A stretch of DNA of 36,093 bases from Chloroflexota bacterium (lineage in GTDB: Bacteria; Chloroflexota; Dormibacteria; CF-121): positions 1 to 36,093 of the forward strand of contig VBHC01000127.1 in NCBI GenBank assembly GCA_005889535.1, written 5' to 3'. Each line of letters opens with the position of its first letter. Positions within the stretch are counted from its first letter, which is position 1. The notes beneath the pieces are model-generated. The model made no database searches. It saw nothing but the letters and a program-made list of their open reading frames with translations, and had not been told where the DNA came from. The translations under genes and the position numbers were made by a program. Of the stretch, positions 1-10,114 are shown one piece after another.

Positions 1-2
1 AT

Positions 3-416
3 ATCGATCCCGAAGTCAGCGGGGTCAGCGGCGTCAACCTCTTGAATATCGATGACCTTCACACGGTTGCCGAGGCCAACCGCGAGCGCCGCACCGCCTG
101 GGTTCCGTCCGCCGAGCGAATCATCGAAGAGGAGTTGCGAAAGACCCGCCTCGCGCTGGAGGCCCGCGACTCGGCGCCGACGATTCGAGCCCTGGTCGAC
201 CGCGTGGAGGGCGTTGCGGAGGCCGTGCTGGAACGACATCTGGCCCGGATGCCCGCCGCCGATCTGAAGACCCGTGCGGCAATGCGCCACCTCGCCGACG
301 CGCTTGCCGCCAACTTCCTGCACGGACCAATTCGCGCGCTGCGCGAAAGTCCGGATCCCGCGCTCGAAGCATCGGTGATGAAGGATGCCTTCGACCTCGA
401 CCGGGAGCTGTCGTAG
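3..416 (+). CDS. hemA: Glutamyl-tRNA reductase, C-terminal part (partial)
   Basis: Only the last 137 codons are present; the gene enters from the left edge, and the ORF-track start at 42 (TTG) is an internal Leu codon. The frame is open from base 3 and reads IDPEVSGVSGVNLLNIDDL, the typical GluTR segment before the C-terminal helical dimerisation domain, followed by the long helix (EANRERR...AERIIEEEL). GluTR reduces Glu-tRNA(Glu) with NADPH to glutamate-1-semialdehyde, the first committed step of C5 tetrapyrrole synthesis. The next gene is hemL, the following enzyme of the same pathway, which starts within a few bases of the TAG stop, so the two are probably co-translated. The family assignment is firm; the catalytic domain cannot be checked because it lies outside the window. 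Confidence 0.92.
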   Translation: MDPEVSGVSGVNLLNIDDLHTVAEANRERRTAWVPSAERIIEEELRKTRLALEARDSAPTIRALVDRVEGVAEAVLERHLARMPAADLKTRAAMRHLADALAANFLHGPIRALRESPDPALEASVMKDAFDLDRELS

Positions 417-418
417 GC

Positions 419-1711
419 ATCGGTCGATCGGCGGCGCTGTTCGAGGAGGCCAAACGCCTGATCCCCGGCGGCGTCAACAGCCCGGTCCGGGCGCATGGCG
501 CGGTTGGGGGGACGCCGCCCTTTATCGCCCGGGGCGACGGGCCCTGGCTCTGGGACGTCGACGGGAACCGGTACCTCGATCTCATCGGTTCCTGGGGACC
601 GTTGATCCTGGGTCATCGCCCGGCGGCCGTCGTCGAGGCACTGCAAGCCCAACTGGCGCGAGGCTGGACCTTCGGCGCCCCGACCGAGGCCGAGGTGCGA
701 CTGGCTTTGCTTGTTTCCGACCGCATGCCGGCGATCGAGATGCTCCGCCTTGTCAATTCCGGAACCGAGGCCGCCATGTCCGCGGTCCGGCTCGCGCGGG
801 CTTTCACCGGCAGGCGCAAGCTCATCAAGTTCACCGGCGCCTACCACGGGCATGCCGACGCCCTGCTCGTGGACGCCGGCTCGGGCGTGGCGACGCTGGG
901 CATCCCGGGGACCCCGGGTATCACGCCGGCCGCCGCGCAGGACACCCTGGTGGCTCGATACAACAACCTCAGCGACGTCGAATCGGCGATGGCGCGCTGG
1001 CCCAACCAGGTTGCCGCTGTCATCGTCGAACCGGTCGCGGGGAACATGGGCGTCGTCCCTCCGGCGGCCGGCTTCCTCGCCGGGCTGCGCCAGGTGACTC
1101 GCGACAGTCAAAGCCTTCTGATTTTCGATGAAGTCATCACCGGCTTTAGGGTCGCCCGTGGTGGAGCCCAGCAACTCTATGGCGTGACCCCCGATCTCAC
1201 CTGCCTGGGCAAGGTGCTGGGGGGCGGCCTTCCGATCGGCGGGTACGGTGGGCGCCGAGAAATCATGGAGCAGGTTGCGCCGGCCGGTCCGGTCTATCAG
1301 GCCGGCACGCTGTCGGGAAATCCTCTGGCCGTCGCGGCCGGGCTGGCCACGCTCGAGGCGCTGGACGACAGCGTCTACCGCCAGCTTGAATCGGTTGGTG
1401 CTCGAGTTGCCGTCGAGCTGGCGTCAGCCGCTGCCGCGGCTGGCGTGCCGCTCACCGTCAACCGGGTGGGATCGATGCTGACCGCCTTCTTTGCGGCGGG
1501 CGCGATAACCGATTACGCGACGGCGAAGCAGGCCGACTCGGCGCAGTTTGCCGCCTGGTTTCGGAGTCTCCTGGCACGGGGCGTCTCGATTCCCCCCTCC
1601 CAGTTCGAGGCGGCGTTTCTTTCCACGGCGCACGACGAGGATGCCATCACGTTTTTGCACTCGAAACTCGAGGAATCCTTCACGAGCCTTCTGGCGTCCA
1701 CGACGAGGTAG
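419..1711 (+). CDS. hemL: Glutamate-1-semialdehyde 2,1-aminomutase, apparent ATC start
   Basis: PLP enzyme converting glutamate-1-semialdehyde to 5-aminolevulinate. The ORF track begins at TTG 602, but the reading frame upstream encodes the conserved GSAM N-terminus (SAALFEEAKRLIPGGVNSPVRA, then a cofactor-domain lead-in ending LDLIGSWGP). No ATG, GTG or TTG exists in this frame between hemA and 602. Starting at ATC 419, two bases after the hemA TAG, gives 430 residues, a normal GSAM length. It also puts the PLP lysine of CLGKVLGGG at residue 265, the number I recall for the E. coli enzyme. A GGGAG sequence lies 11 nt upstream. Other conserved parts include the NSGTEA and FDEVITGFR motifs. 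The 3' end overlaps the convergent membrane-protein gene by 32 bp. Function is certain; the exact initiation codon is inferred. Confidence 0.93.
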   Translation: MGRSAALFEEAKRLIPGGVNSPVRAHGAVGGTPPFIARGDGPWLWDVDGNRYLDLIGSWGPLILGHRPAAVVEALQAQLARGWTFGAPTEAEVRLALLVSDRMPAIEMLRLVNSGTEAAMSAVRLARAFTGRRKLIKFTGAYHGHADALLVDAGSGVATLGIPGTPGITPAAAQDTLVARYNNLSDVESAMARWPNQVAAVIVEPVAGNMGVVPPAAGFLAGLRQVTRDSQSLLIFDEVITGFRVARGGAQQLYGVTPDLTCLGKVLGGGLPIGGYGGRREIMEQVAPAGPVYQAGTLSGNPLAVAAGLATLEALDDSVYRQLESVGARVAVELASAAAAAGVPLTVNRVGSMLTAFFAAGAITDYATAKQADSAQFAAWFRSLLARGVSIPPSQFEAAFLSTAHDEDAITFLHSKLEESFTSLLASTTR

Positions 1712-2345
1712 CGCTCCTCGGCCTTGACGCCACCCCGATCAGGCCGCCCAGCGCCGCCGTGCCTGCGGCAAGGCCGGTCCCGACCACCACCGTGGCCAGC
1801 AGACCGATCACCGAAGGAAGCGCGACGGCAACGCCGAATGGAGAGGATTCGAAACCTACCGGCGGCGGCGTTATGAAAAAGCCGGGGGGCGGGGTCGGGA
1901 GGACGACCCCAGACGGTGGCGTTGGCCCAAAACTGAAGGAGAAGGAACCACCGCCGCCACCCCGGATAGCGCTGGTTTGGGGACACAGCGTATCGACCTC
2001 CTGGAGCCGGTGCGTGACGGCGGGAGCAAACGGGACCGTGAGCAGCAACGCCACACCTGCAATGACGCCGAACAAGACACCGGCCAGTGTCGCCTGACCT
2101 ACCGATCCAACTGCGCGACCTGTGGCCATGCCGACCGCGGCCGCCAGCAACACGAACACGATCAGGGCGCCAACATCGAAAAGAAGGGCGGCGAGCGGGC
2201 CGAATCGGCAGAGGTCAGCCGGTCCGACGAGGAGGATCCAGAGGTTGGCGGCCAGGGTCGTAGCGAGGGCCATGATTCCGCCGATCACGCCGATTCGAGC
2301 CGAGGCTGGCTTCACGGCGAGGTCGGAGGGCTGGCATCCAGCCAA
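1680..2345 (-). CDS. Hypothetical four-helix membrane protein
   Basis: 221 aa from a TTG preceded at very short spacing by GGAGG; a GTG further in (VKPASARIGV...) is an alternative start. Predicted hydrophobic segments lie at about residues 18-40, 50-72 and 82-107, with a last one at about 170-203. Between the third and fourth is an extracytoplasmic-looking loop with a Gly run, a Ser/Phe run (GGGGGSFSFSFGP) and Pro-rich stretches. I do not recognise a family. It lies 21 bp downstream of the CHRD gene on the same strand, so they are probably co-transcribed. Its 3' end overlaps hemL convergently by 32 bp. Confidence 0.6.
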   Translation of the reverse strand: MAGCQPSDLAVKPASARIGVIGGIMALATTLAANLWILLVGPADLCRFGPLAALLFDVGALIVFVLLAAAVGMATGRAVGSVGQATLAGVLFGVIAGVALLLTVPFAPAVTHRLQEVDTLCPQTSAIRGGGGGSFSFSFGPTPPSGVVLPTPPPGFFITPPPVGFESSPFGVAVALPSVIGLLATVVVGTGLAAGTAALGGLIGVASRPRSATSSWTPEGS

Positions 2346-2366
2346 GCCCTCCTGCTCGGTCTCAGC

Positions 2367-2834
2367 TCAGTGGGCGGCTCTGAGCTGTCCGCGAATCTCG
2401 CCTGCCGGGAGTTGCGAGGTGTGGACATTCACGTACGCATCACCGCTCTCGATCGCCGCGAGCAGCTCCGGGGTCGGGGTGAACGTCCCCTCGGCGAGGA
2501 TGCCGTCGGTTCGGCCAGGTCGCAGCTGCGCCGGTGGTCCGGACACCGGGTACAGCCATTGCCGGATTGGCCCCGGCACCCCCCGCGCCGCCACGTGGAT
2601 ATGCGCCATGATCACGTTGGTGATATTGGCGACGATCAGCTTGTAGCTGACGGTGCCGTCGGCGTTGAGGTGCATGATGACCTCGCCCTGCGCGAGGCTG
2701 TCGTTGGGCGGCGTTTCCTGGTCCCCTACCAGATGGGCGATGAACAGGTTGGTCCGCGCCGGTGCGGCCGCGGCCGTAGCGGGCAGCGCGATTGCTCCAA
2801 GCGTCAGCATCGCAACGACGATCAGGCGTTTCAT
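2367..2834 (-). CDS. Secreted CHRD-domain protein
   Basis: 155 aa from ATG 2834, chosen over the longer track start because GGGGAGGAGT precedes this ATG at good spacing and it opens a clean Sec signal peptide (MKRLIVVAMLTLGAIALPATAAAA). The mature part fits the CHRD (chordin) fold: AHLVGDQETPP near the start, GTVSYKLIVANITNVIMAHIH in the middle and a closing NVHTSQLPAGEIRGQL, all characteristic of bacterial CHRD proteins. The role of these domains in bacteria is not established; they are exported beta-rich proteins. The gene is followed closely by the membrane-protein gene and preceded by the GH5 gene, leaving a 92-bp gap that could hold a promoter. Confidence 0.85.
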   Translation of the reverse strand: MKRLIVVAMLTLGAIALPATAAAAPARTNLFIAHLVGDQETPPNDSLAQGEVIMHLNADGTVSYKLIVANITNVIMAHIHVAARGVPGPIRQWLYPVSGPPAQLRPGRTDGILAEGTFTPTPELLAAIESGDAYVNVHTSQLPAGEIRGQLRAAH

Positions 2835-2926
2835 ATGACTCCTCCCCGGTAACTGACTGGTCCAGCTGCGGGCCCCAGCCCTTATCAACGCTACGGTTCC
2901 TAGTTACATCCTGGCAGGTGGGCTCG

Positions 2927-4401
2927 TCAAGTGGTCCGCACCGTGAGCTCGCAGCCCGCACCTCGACCGAGTTGGAGCGTCAGCCGCGCCGTGGTAGCGT
3001 CCCATCGCGAGCTGGCAAGGCACGTGCCACGGCCAATCGGCGCCGCCAACGTCAGCGCCGACCATCCGATCACGATGGGCTGATCCGCGTGCGCCGCGTC
3101 CACCCGGATGGTCAGTGACCCCTGCACCCCATCGCCCCGTCCGGGATGCACGCCAGCGGGTGCGGCGATCACATATGGCCTCGCCAGGTGACGCAGCGCC
3201 GTCGCATTGACCGTCTGCCCTTGCGCGTCGCGAATCCCCCACCACCGGTTTTCCCGCCATTGCCACCAGGCCCAGCCGATGCCCAGTCGATCCGCCTCGT
3301 CGAGCGCCGCGTCCGCGTAGGACAAGGCGCCGTTCTGCGTCAAGTCGTAACCGAGCTCGCCCATCCACAGGGGCGCCGGGACCTGTGCCGCCTCTGTGAC
3401 CCGCTGCTGAACGCGCTGCCGAAGGAAGGCCGGATCACCGTTCCAGAAGGGCGGGATCAACGATCCCTCGTAGAGGTGCGTCCCGTAAACGAGATTCGGG
3501 GCCTTCAGGTGGACCACGACGGTGTTCATGGTGAGCAACAGGATGCCCTCGACGATGAAGAGGTGGTTGGGATCGACGGCGCCGATCGCCTCGATCGCCT
3601 CCTTGAACATTGGCCAGAGGTAAAACTTTTCGAAGATGCGGGGTGGGATCGGTAGCGGATGGGCTTCATTGAAGATGTCATAGCCGGCGATGCCCGAAGT
3701 GTCTTTGAAGCGTGCCGCGACGGCTTGCCAGGCCTGATAGAAGTCCTTTTTCCAGTCGGACGACAGCCAGAAGTAGGTATCCGATGTGAACGACGCGGGG
3801 GACAGGGATGGGCTCCACGAGTACTTCGGCAGCGGGTTCCAGTTCGGAGCGCCGATCGTGGCCCATCCCGGTGCCCCGGAGTATCCGAAACGCGGGCTCC
3901 AGCCCAGCCGGAAGTGCATGTCGAGAACGACGTACAGGCCGTGGCGGTTGAGCAGTGTCACCGTGGCGGCGACCCGATCGAGATACACCCGGTCGATCCG
4001 GCCGCGCACCGGCTCGAGTTGTGACCAATCGACGCCCAGGCGCACGACGTCGAAGCCCGCCCGTTGCATCAGCGTGGCATCGGTTTCGTCGAGCGGCGCC
4101 GGTGGGCTCTTGGGGTAGGCCACGAGCGCATCGGTATTGAAGCCGCGCAAGAGCACCTTTCGCCCCTGCTCGTCGACGATCTGACCCCGGTCCGTCCGCA
4201 GCCAGGAGAGGCCCGCGTCAGCGGGGCCGTACCGGGTTGCCGAAACCGAGGCGGCCAGGCTGCCGGCCGGAAGGTAGGCCACGACGGTGATCAGGACGAC
4301 GACCGCCAGCAGGCCAAGCGCAATGCGACGCAGCCGCCCCCAGCGGCGTTTTGCGGCACGGCGCGACGGCTGTCGCGAGGCTTCGGATTCTCGCCGTCGG
4401 C

Positions 4402-4405
<4 letters not shown>
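2927..4405 (-). CDS. Membrane-anchored glycoside hydrolase, GH5 (cellulase-like), apparent CTG start
   Basis: The catalytic (beta/alpha)8 domain is GH5-like: [12 protein letters not shown] and [12 protein letters not shown] early, the acid/base Glu in DIFNEAHP (about residue 247 from the CTG) and the nucleophile Glu in LWMGELGYD (about 350), then [13 protein letters not shown]. The overall pattern resembles endoglycosylceramidase/glucocerebrosidase-type members, followed by a beta-rich tail. The track start (GTG 4282) falls inside a hydrophobic helix. The open frame upstream encodes a basic stretch ([13 protein letters not shown]) and then [21 protein letters not shown], an obvious signal anchor, but contains no ATG, GTG or TTG. 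CTG 4405 overlaps the sucD stop as CTGA and would give 492 aa. The substrate is unknown. Its place at the end of a propionate-type operon is odd. Confidence 0.82.
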
Positions 4406-5294
<889 letters not shown>

Positions 5295-5298
<4 letters not shown>

Positions 5299-6446
5299 GA
5301 GGCCGCGGCGGGCCTGCCGGTACCGGTGGCGGCGAGCTCGACGATTTTCCGCGCAGCCGCGCTCGCGCTGGCCTCCGGTGGGATCCCGGCTTCCTTGAGC
5401 AAGCGCCGCCCTTCCTCTTCGCGGGTACCGGTCATCCGGACGACCAGCGGGAGTTTGAGGTCCAGGTCGCGCGTGGCGTCGATGATCCCGTGCGCAACTT
5501 CGTCGCCGCGCGTAATGCCGCCGAAGATGTTGATCAGGATCCCCTTCACCCGCGGATCGCCGGCCAGCAGCTCCAACGCGCTGTGCACCACCTCGGCCTT
5601 CGCCCCGCCGCCGATATCGAGAAAGTCGGCCGCATGACCCCCCTCGCGCTCCACCAGGTCAAGGGTGTTCATCACCAGCCCCGCGCCGTTGCCGATGACA
5701 CCGATCGCGCCGTCGAGACGGACGTAGGTCAGCTTCCGGCGCTTCGCCTCGGCTTCCATGGGATCTTCATCAGACTCATCGGCGCCGTGGAGGTCCTTAT
5801 GGCGAAACATAGCGTTCTCATCGATCTCGAGTTTGCCGTCTGCCGCCACGAGGCCGCCGTCGCGCGTCAGCGCGAGCGGATTGATTTCGATAGTCAGCGC
5901 ATCATAGGTGCGGCCCAGCGCGTACAGCTTGCTCACCAGCGGTGTCAGTTGCGCCTGCAGGGGGCCGAGCCCGGCCCGGAAAATCAGGTCGCGGACCTCG
6001 AAGGCAAGGGGGCCACGCCATGGATCGGGGTGCAGCTTCGCGATTGTCTCGGGATGCGTCTGCGCGACCTCTTCGATGTCCATGCCGCCCCGCGCACTCA
6101 GGATCAGCACGGGTTTGCGGGCGTCGCGGTCGAGGGTCAGACCGAGATAGAGCTCGCGCAGGATCTCCTGCGAGGTCTCGCACCAGACCTCCCTGACCGG
6201 ATAGCCCTTGATCGTCATCCCCAGGATTTCGGCGGCCGCCCGCTTGGCGTCGAGCGGCGTGCCGGCCAGCTTGATCCCGCCGGCCTTGCCACGGCCGCCG
6301 GTCGGTACCTGCGCCTTGACCACCACCGAGCCGAGGGCGCCGGCCGCCAGTGCCGCCTCGTCCGGGTTGCGCGCCAGCCGGCCGTCGGGGACCGGGATTC
6401 CGGCCGCCCTGAACCGCTCTTTCACCTGATACTCGAGAAATTTCAA
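5295..6446 (-). CDS. sucC: Succinyl-CoA synthetase beta subunit
   Basis: 383 aa, close to the usual size. It carries an N-terminal ATP-grasp domain ([63 protein letters not shown]) and a C-terminal ligase/flavodoxin-like domain ([29 protein letters not shown]). The start is TTG 6446, overlapping the carboxyltransferase stop as TTGA; no clear Shine-Dalgarno is visible, consistent with coupling. The downstream junction with sucD is ATGA. A malate-CoA ligase (MtkA) is a related alternative, but nothing nearby supports that pathway. Confidence 0.95.
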
Positions 6447-8023
6447 AGGGGGATATTTCCGTGACGGCGGGTGGGGCGGGCTGCCTGTTTTTCCCTGAGG
6501 AGGTGCAAGGACCGGATCAAGGTGGGCCGAGTCTCCTGCGGCTCGATGACGTCGTCGAGAAACCCCCGTTCCGCCGCCACGTACGGATTGGCGAACTTCT
6601 CCTTGTAGTCCTCAACCAGCTGCTCGGCTTTCTTTGCCGGCTCCTTGGCCGCAGCGATTTCCCGCTTGAAGATGACGTTGACGGCAGCCTGGGGACCCAT
6701 AACGGCGATCTCGGCCGCCGGCCAGGCGTAATTGAAATCACCGCCGATGTGTTTGGACGCCATCACGTCGTAGGCGCCGCCATACGCTTTGCGCGTGATC
6801 ACCGTGAGTTTGGGCACCGTGGCCTCTGCAAAGGCATACAGCAACTTCGCGCCGTGCCGGATGATGCCGTTGTACTCCTGCGCCGTCCCGGGTAGGAAGC
6901 CGGGAACATCGACAAAGGTGACCAGCGGGATGTTGAAGGCATCACAGAACCGGACGAAGCGGGCGCCTTTTACCGAGGCGTTGATGTCCAACGCCCCGGC
7001 CAGGATCCGCGGCTGGTTGCCGACGATGCCGACCACCTCGCCGTCCAGGCGGGCAAAGCCAATCACGAGGTTCTGCGCGAAATGCTCTTGCACCTCGGTG
7101 AAGCTGCCTTGATCGACGATCGCGGAGATCGCCGCCTTCATGTCGTAGGGCTGATGCGGGTTCTCAGGAATCAGCGACTGCAGCGAGGCGTCCCGGCGCT
7201 GCGGATCGTCGCTGGGGCTCGCGCTCGGCGGCCGCTCCCGGTTGCTGCCTGGCAGGTACGACAGCAGCCGGCGCACCCCGGCAAACGCGTCCGGCTCCGA
7301 CTCGTGAAGAAAGTGCGCCACCCCGCTCTTGATGTTGTGGACCTCGGCACCGCCCAACTCATCGAAGCCCACCTTCTCGCCGGTTGTGACCCGGATGACC
7401 TCCGGCCCCGTGATGAACATATAGCCGAGGTGCTCGACCATGAAGATGAAGTCCGTGATGGCCGGCGAGTACACCGCGCCGCCGGTGCACGGTCCGGCGA
7501 TCACGGAGATCTGCGGCACCACCCCGGACGACTGGACGTTTCGGTAAAAGATCTCGGCATACCCGGCCAGGCTGACCACGCCTTCCTGGATGCGGGCGCC
7601 GCCCGAGTCATTGATCCCGACGCAGGGCCGGCCGGCCCGGACGGCCAGGTCCATCACCTTGCAGACCTTCTCGGCAAACACCTCGCCCAGCGAGCCGCCA
7701 AACACGCTGGCGTCGTGCGAGAAGATGAAGATGTCGCGGCCATCGACCGCGCCGTAGCCCGTGACCACGCCGTCGCCCGGGACCTTTTTCTCGCCCATTC
7801 CGAACGCCTCGGTCCGGTGGACGGCAAAGGCATCGAGTTCGGTAAAGGATCCAGGGTCGACCAGGAGCTCGATGCGCTCGCGCGCCGTGAGCTTGCCCTT
7901 CGGGTGCTGCTTGTCATCGGGATCGCCACCCCGATGCATCGCGTCGTACTTTCGCTTCCGGAGAATGTTGATCTGGCGCTCGGAAGGCGACGGGGCGGCG
8001 TCTTTCGCGGCGCGGGTCGCCAT
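6443..8023 (-). CDS. Acyl-CoA (propionyl/methylmalonyl-CoA) carboxyltransferase beta subunit
   Basis: 526 aa from ATG 8023 (MATRAAKDAAPSP), just downstream of the mutase stop; the longer track start would run into the mutase gene. It has the PccB/12S fold with paired crotonase-like halves: GKLTARERIELLVDPGSFTELDAF, an oxyanion region GPCTGGAVYSPAITDF in the N half, and VTFVDVPGFLPGTAQE and TRKAYGGAYDVMASK in the C half. It transfers the carboxyl group from biotin to propionyl-CoA (or the reverse), giving (S)-methylmalonyl-CoA. No biotin carboxylase or biotin carrier gene is in the window, so the partner must be encoded elsewhere. The neighbours (mce, mutase) support propionyl/methylmalonyl-CoA as substrate over acetyl-CoA. 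Confidence 0.92.
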   Translation of the reverse strand: MATRAAKDAAPSPSERQINILRKRKYDAMHRGGDPDDKQHPKGKLTARERIELLVDPGSFTELDAFAVHRTEAFGMGEKKVPGDGVVTGYGAVDGRDIFIFSHDASVFGGSLGEVFAEKVCKVMDLAVRAGRPCVGINDSGGARIQEGVVSLAGYAEIFYRNVQSSGVVPQISVIAGPCTGGAVYSPAITDFIFMVEHLGYMFITGPEVIRVTTGEKVGFDELGGAEVHNIKSGVAHFLHESEPDAFAGVRRLLSYLPGSNRERPPSASPSDDPQRRDASLQSLIPENPHQPYDMKAAISAIVDQGSFTEVQEHFAQNLVIGFARLDGEVVGIVGNQPRILAGALDINASVKGARFVRFCDAFNIPLVTFVDVPGFLPGTAQEYNGIIRHGAKLLYAFAEATVPKLTVITRKAYGGAYDVMASKHIGGDFNYAWPAAEIAVMGPQAAVNVIFKREIAAAKEPAKKAEQLVEDYKEKFANPYVAAERGFLDDVIEPQETRPTLIRSLHLLREKQAARPTRRHGNIPL

Positions 8024-8027
8024 GGAT

Positions 8028-9629
8028 TTAGCTGCGAGTCCCCGGCCGGTGCTCGCCAAACACGCCGCGCAACACGTCACACACCTCTCCTATGGTGGCA
8101 TAGGCCCGCAGCGCCTCTCGCATCGGAGGAAGCAGGTTCGCTGTGCCCTCCGCGGCCCGGCCCACCTCTGCCAGCGCCGCCCTGACGCGGGCCGCGTCGC
8201 GTTCCGCCCGAAGCCGCTGGAGCGCCTCGACCTGCTCGCCCTCATGTTTGGGACTGATCTTGACGATCTCGACGGCCTCGTCATCGCCGCTGAAGCGGTT
8301 GACGCCGACCACCACCCGCCGGCCATCCTCGACCGCCTGCTGGAATCGGTATGCGCTCTCCTGGATGGCATCCTGCGTGAACCCGGTCTCGATCGCCTCG
8401 ATCGCGCCACCCCGCCGGTCCACCTCGTCGATCAACGTCCTGGCGCCCGATTCCAGCTCGGCGGTCAACGCCTCCACCAGGTAGCTCCCACCCAGCGGAT
8501 CGGCGACGCTCGCCACATTGGTCTCGTGGGCGATGATCTGCTGCGTTCGCACCGAGAGTGTCGCCGCGGTCTCCGACGGGAGCCCGAGCGCCTCATCGAA
8601 GGAATTGGCGTGCAGGCTCTGGGTGCCGCCCAGGACGGCGCTCATCGCCTGTAGCGCCACCCGGACGATGTTGTTGTACGGCTGCTGCGCGGTCAGCGTG
8701 CTGCCACCGGTCTGGGTGTGGAAGCGAAGCGCCTGCGCCCGTCCGTCGCTCACGCCATAGCGATCCTTCATCAAGCGGGCCCACAGCGTCCGGGCGGCCC
8801 GGAACTTGGCCACCTCCTCGAAGAAGTCGGAGAAGACGGCAAAGAAAAAGGACACACGTGGCGCAAACTCTGTCACCTGGAGGCCGGCGGCGCGGGCCGC
8901 ATCGACGTAGGCAATCGCATGCGCCATCGTGAAGCCAAGTTCCTGGACCGCCGTGGCGCCGGCCTCCCGCAGGTGATAGCCCGAAATCGAGATGGTGTTC
9001 CAGTTCGGCAGCCGCTCCCTGCAGTAGGCGAAGAGGTCGGTCGTCAGCCGCATCGATGGCCGGGGTGGAAAGATGTAGGTGCCCCTGGCGGCGTACTCCT
9101 TCAGGATGTCGTTCTGGACGGTGCCATTGAGCCGATTCCCAGGCACGCCGTGCTGCTCGGCAACGAGCTCGTAGAGGAGGAGGAGAAGAGCGGCGGGGGC
9201 ATTGATCGTCATTGAGGTACTGACGTCGCCCAGCGGGATGCCCCCGAGGAGTATCTCCATGTCCTTCAACGAAGAGATCGACACCCCCACCTTGCCCACC
9301 TCGCCGCGAGCCATCAGGGCATCCGCGTCATGACCCATCTGGGTGGGAAGGTCGAAGGCGACCGAAAGGCCCGTCTGGCCGTGTCCAAGGAGGTAGCGGA
9401 AGCGACGATTTGTCTCGGCCGCGCTGCCGTAGCCGGCGTACTGCCGGATCGTCCACGGCCGCCGCCGGTACATCTGGGAGTAGATGCCGCGTGTGAATGG
9501 ATACTGCCCGGGCTCGGGCGGTTCAGGACCGGCGTCTTGCGCCCGGTAGACCGGCTTGAGCGGCAGGCCGCTGTCGGTGGTCGACTCGGCTCGATGGTCG
9601 GGCTTGGGCTCAGCTGCCGGGCTTGCCAT
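8028..9629 (-). CDS. Methylmalonyl-CoA mutase, large (substrate-binding) subunit
   Basis: 533 aa holding the TIM-barrel catalytic part only: TIRQYAGYGSAAETN, LSVAFDLPTQMGHD, SMTINAPA, HTQTGGSTLTAQQPYNN, GGTQSLHANSFDEALGLPSE. The C-terminal B12-binding domain (DxHxxG) is absent, as in two-gene McmA1/A2-type mutases, and no B12-binding partner is in the window. Residues linked to methylmalonyl-CoA specificity appear kept: Tyr64 in RQYAG and Arg194 in PSMRL match the Tyr/Arg pair that isobutyryl-CoA mutases replace with Phe/Gln. It rearranges (R)-methylmalonyl-CoA to succinyl-CoA. Its ATG overlaps the end of mce by 20 bp, and its stop lies 4 bp before the carboxyltransferase start. Confidence 0.93.
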   Translation of the reverse strand: MASPAAEPKPDHRAESTTDSGLPLKPVYRAQDAGPEPPEPGQYPFTRGIYSQMYRRRPWTIRQYAGYGSAAETNRRFRYLLGHGQTGLSVAFDLPTQMGHDADALMARGEVGKVGVSISSLKDMEILLGGIPLGDVSTSMTINAPAALLLLLYELVAEQHGVPGNRLNGTVQNDILKEYAARGTYIFPPRPSMRLTTDLFAYCRERLPNWNTISISGYHLREAGATAVQELGFTMAHAIAYVDAARAAGLQVTEFAPRVSFFFAVFSDFFEEVAKFRAARTLWARLMKDRYGVSDGRAQALRFHTQTGGSTLTAQQPYNNIVRVALQAMSAVLGGTQSLHANSFDEALGLPSETAATLSVRTQQIIAHETNVASVADPLGGSYLVEALTAELESGARTLIDEVDRRGGAIEAIETGFTQDAIQESAYRFQQAVEDGRRVVVGVNRFSGDDEAVEIVKISPKHEGEQVEALQRLRAERDAARVRAALAEVGRAAEGTANLLPPMREALRAYATIGEVCDVLRGVFGEHRPGTRS

Positions 9630-10026
9630 CCGCTTCCACGAACTCGGTGAGAACCCCGCAGACGCTTTTGGGATGCACGAACCCGATCAGGGTGCCGTGC
9701 GCCCCGGGACGGGCCACTTCATCGAGCAGCTGCCCGCCCGCGGCCGCCGCCTCGGCAAGCGAGGCGCCGATGTCACTGGTCGCAAAGGCGACATGGTGAA
9801 CGGCCTCACCACGGTCACGGAGGAACTTCTCGACCGTCGACTCGGCGTTCAGTGGCGTGATCAGTTCGATCCGGCTTTCTCCGATGGGGATCATGGCGAT
9901 CTCGATACCCTCATTCTCGAGCCGCTCTCGGCCACTGGCCCGAAGCCCGAGCCGCCGCTCATACACCTGGATCGCCTGGTCGAGATCGCGCACGGCGATC
10001 CCCACATGATCGATCCGGGTCAGCAT
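9610..10026 (-). CDS. mce: Methylmalonyl-CoA epimerase
   Basis: 138 aa glyoxalase/VOC-fold protein with two beta-alpha-beta-beta-beta modules. Metal-ligand motifs typical of the epimerase are visible: DHVGIAVRDLDQAI at the N-terminus, ESRIELITPL, VHHVAFATSDI and, near the end, GVLTEFVE. It interconverts (S)- and (R)-methylmalonyl-CoA, linking the carboxylase to the mutase. It is the first gene of the minus-strand run and overlaps the mutase gene by 20 bp. The upstream intergenic region (10027-10222) is shared with the divergent CHAP gene. Confidence 0.93.
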   Translation of the reverse strand: MLTRIDHVGIAVRDLDQAIQVYERRLGLRASGRERLENEGIEIAMIPIGESRIELITPLNAESTVEKFLRDRGEAVHHVAFATSDIGASLAEAAAAGGQLLDEVARPGAHGTLIGFVHPKSVCGVLTEFVEADGKPGS

Positions 10027-10083
10027 TGGTTGATTCTACGGGCGGCTTTCGATGGCTCCCGATTCGGGGGCCAAATTGGCGGT

Positions 10084-10114
10084 TTGACAAGCTGTGCACC
10101 CTTTGTAGTAGGGT
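10084..10114 (+). promoter_or_regulatory. Putative promoter of the CHAP hydrolase gene
   Basis: A perfect -35 hexamer TTGACA (10084-10089) is followed by TAGTAGGGT (10106-10114). This offers -10 choices TAGTAG at 16-bp spacing or TAGGGT at 19 bp; TAGGGT-type -10 boxes are common in high-GC bacteria. It lies about 110 bp before the Shine-Dalgarno of the CHAP gene, leaving a leader of roughly 100 nt in which I recognise no known riboswitch. Confidence 0.55.

Noticed and set aside
260-620. HemA-HemL fusion by programmed frameshift
   Set aside because: The hemL frame is open into hemA, but there is no slippery heptamer near the TAG, and HemA and HemL are separate proteins in known organisms; an unusual start is simpler.
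59-1174. 371-aa minus-strand ORF opposite hemA/hemL
   Set aside because: Arg/Gly/Asp-rich shadow of two clearly conserved plus-strand genes.
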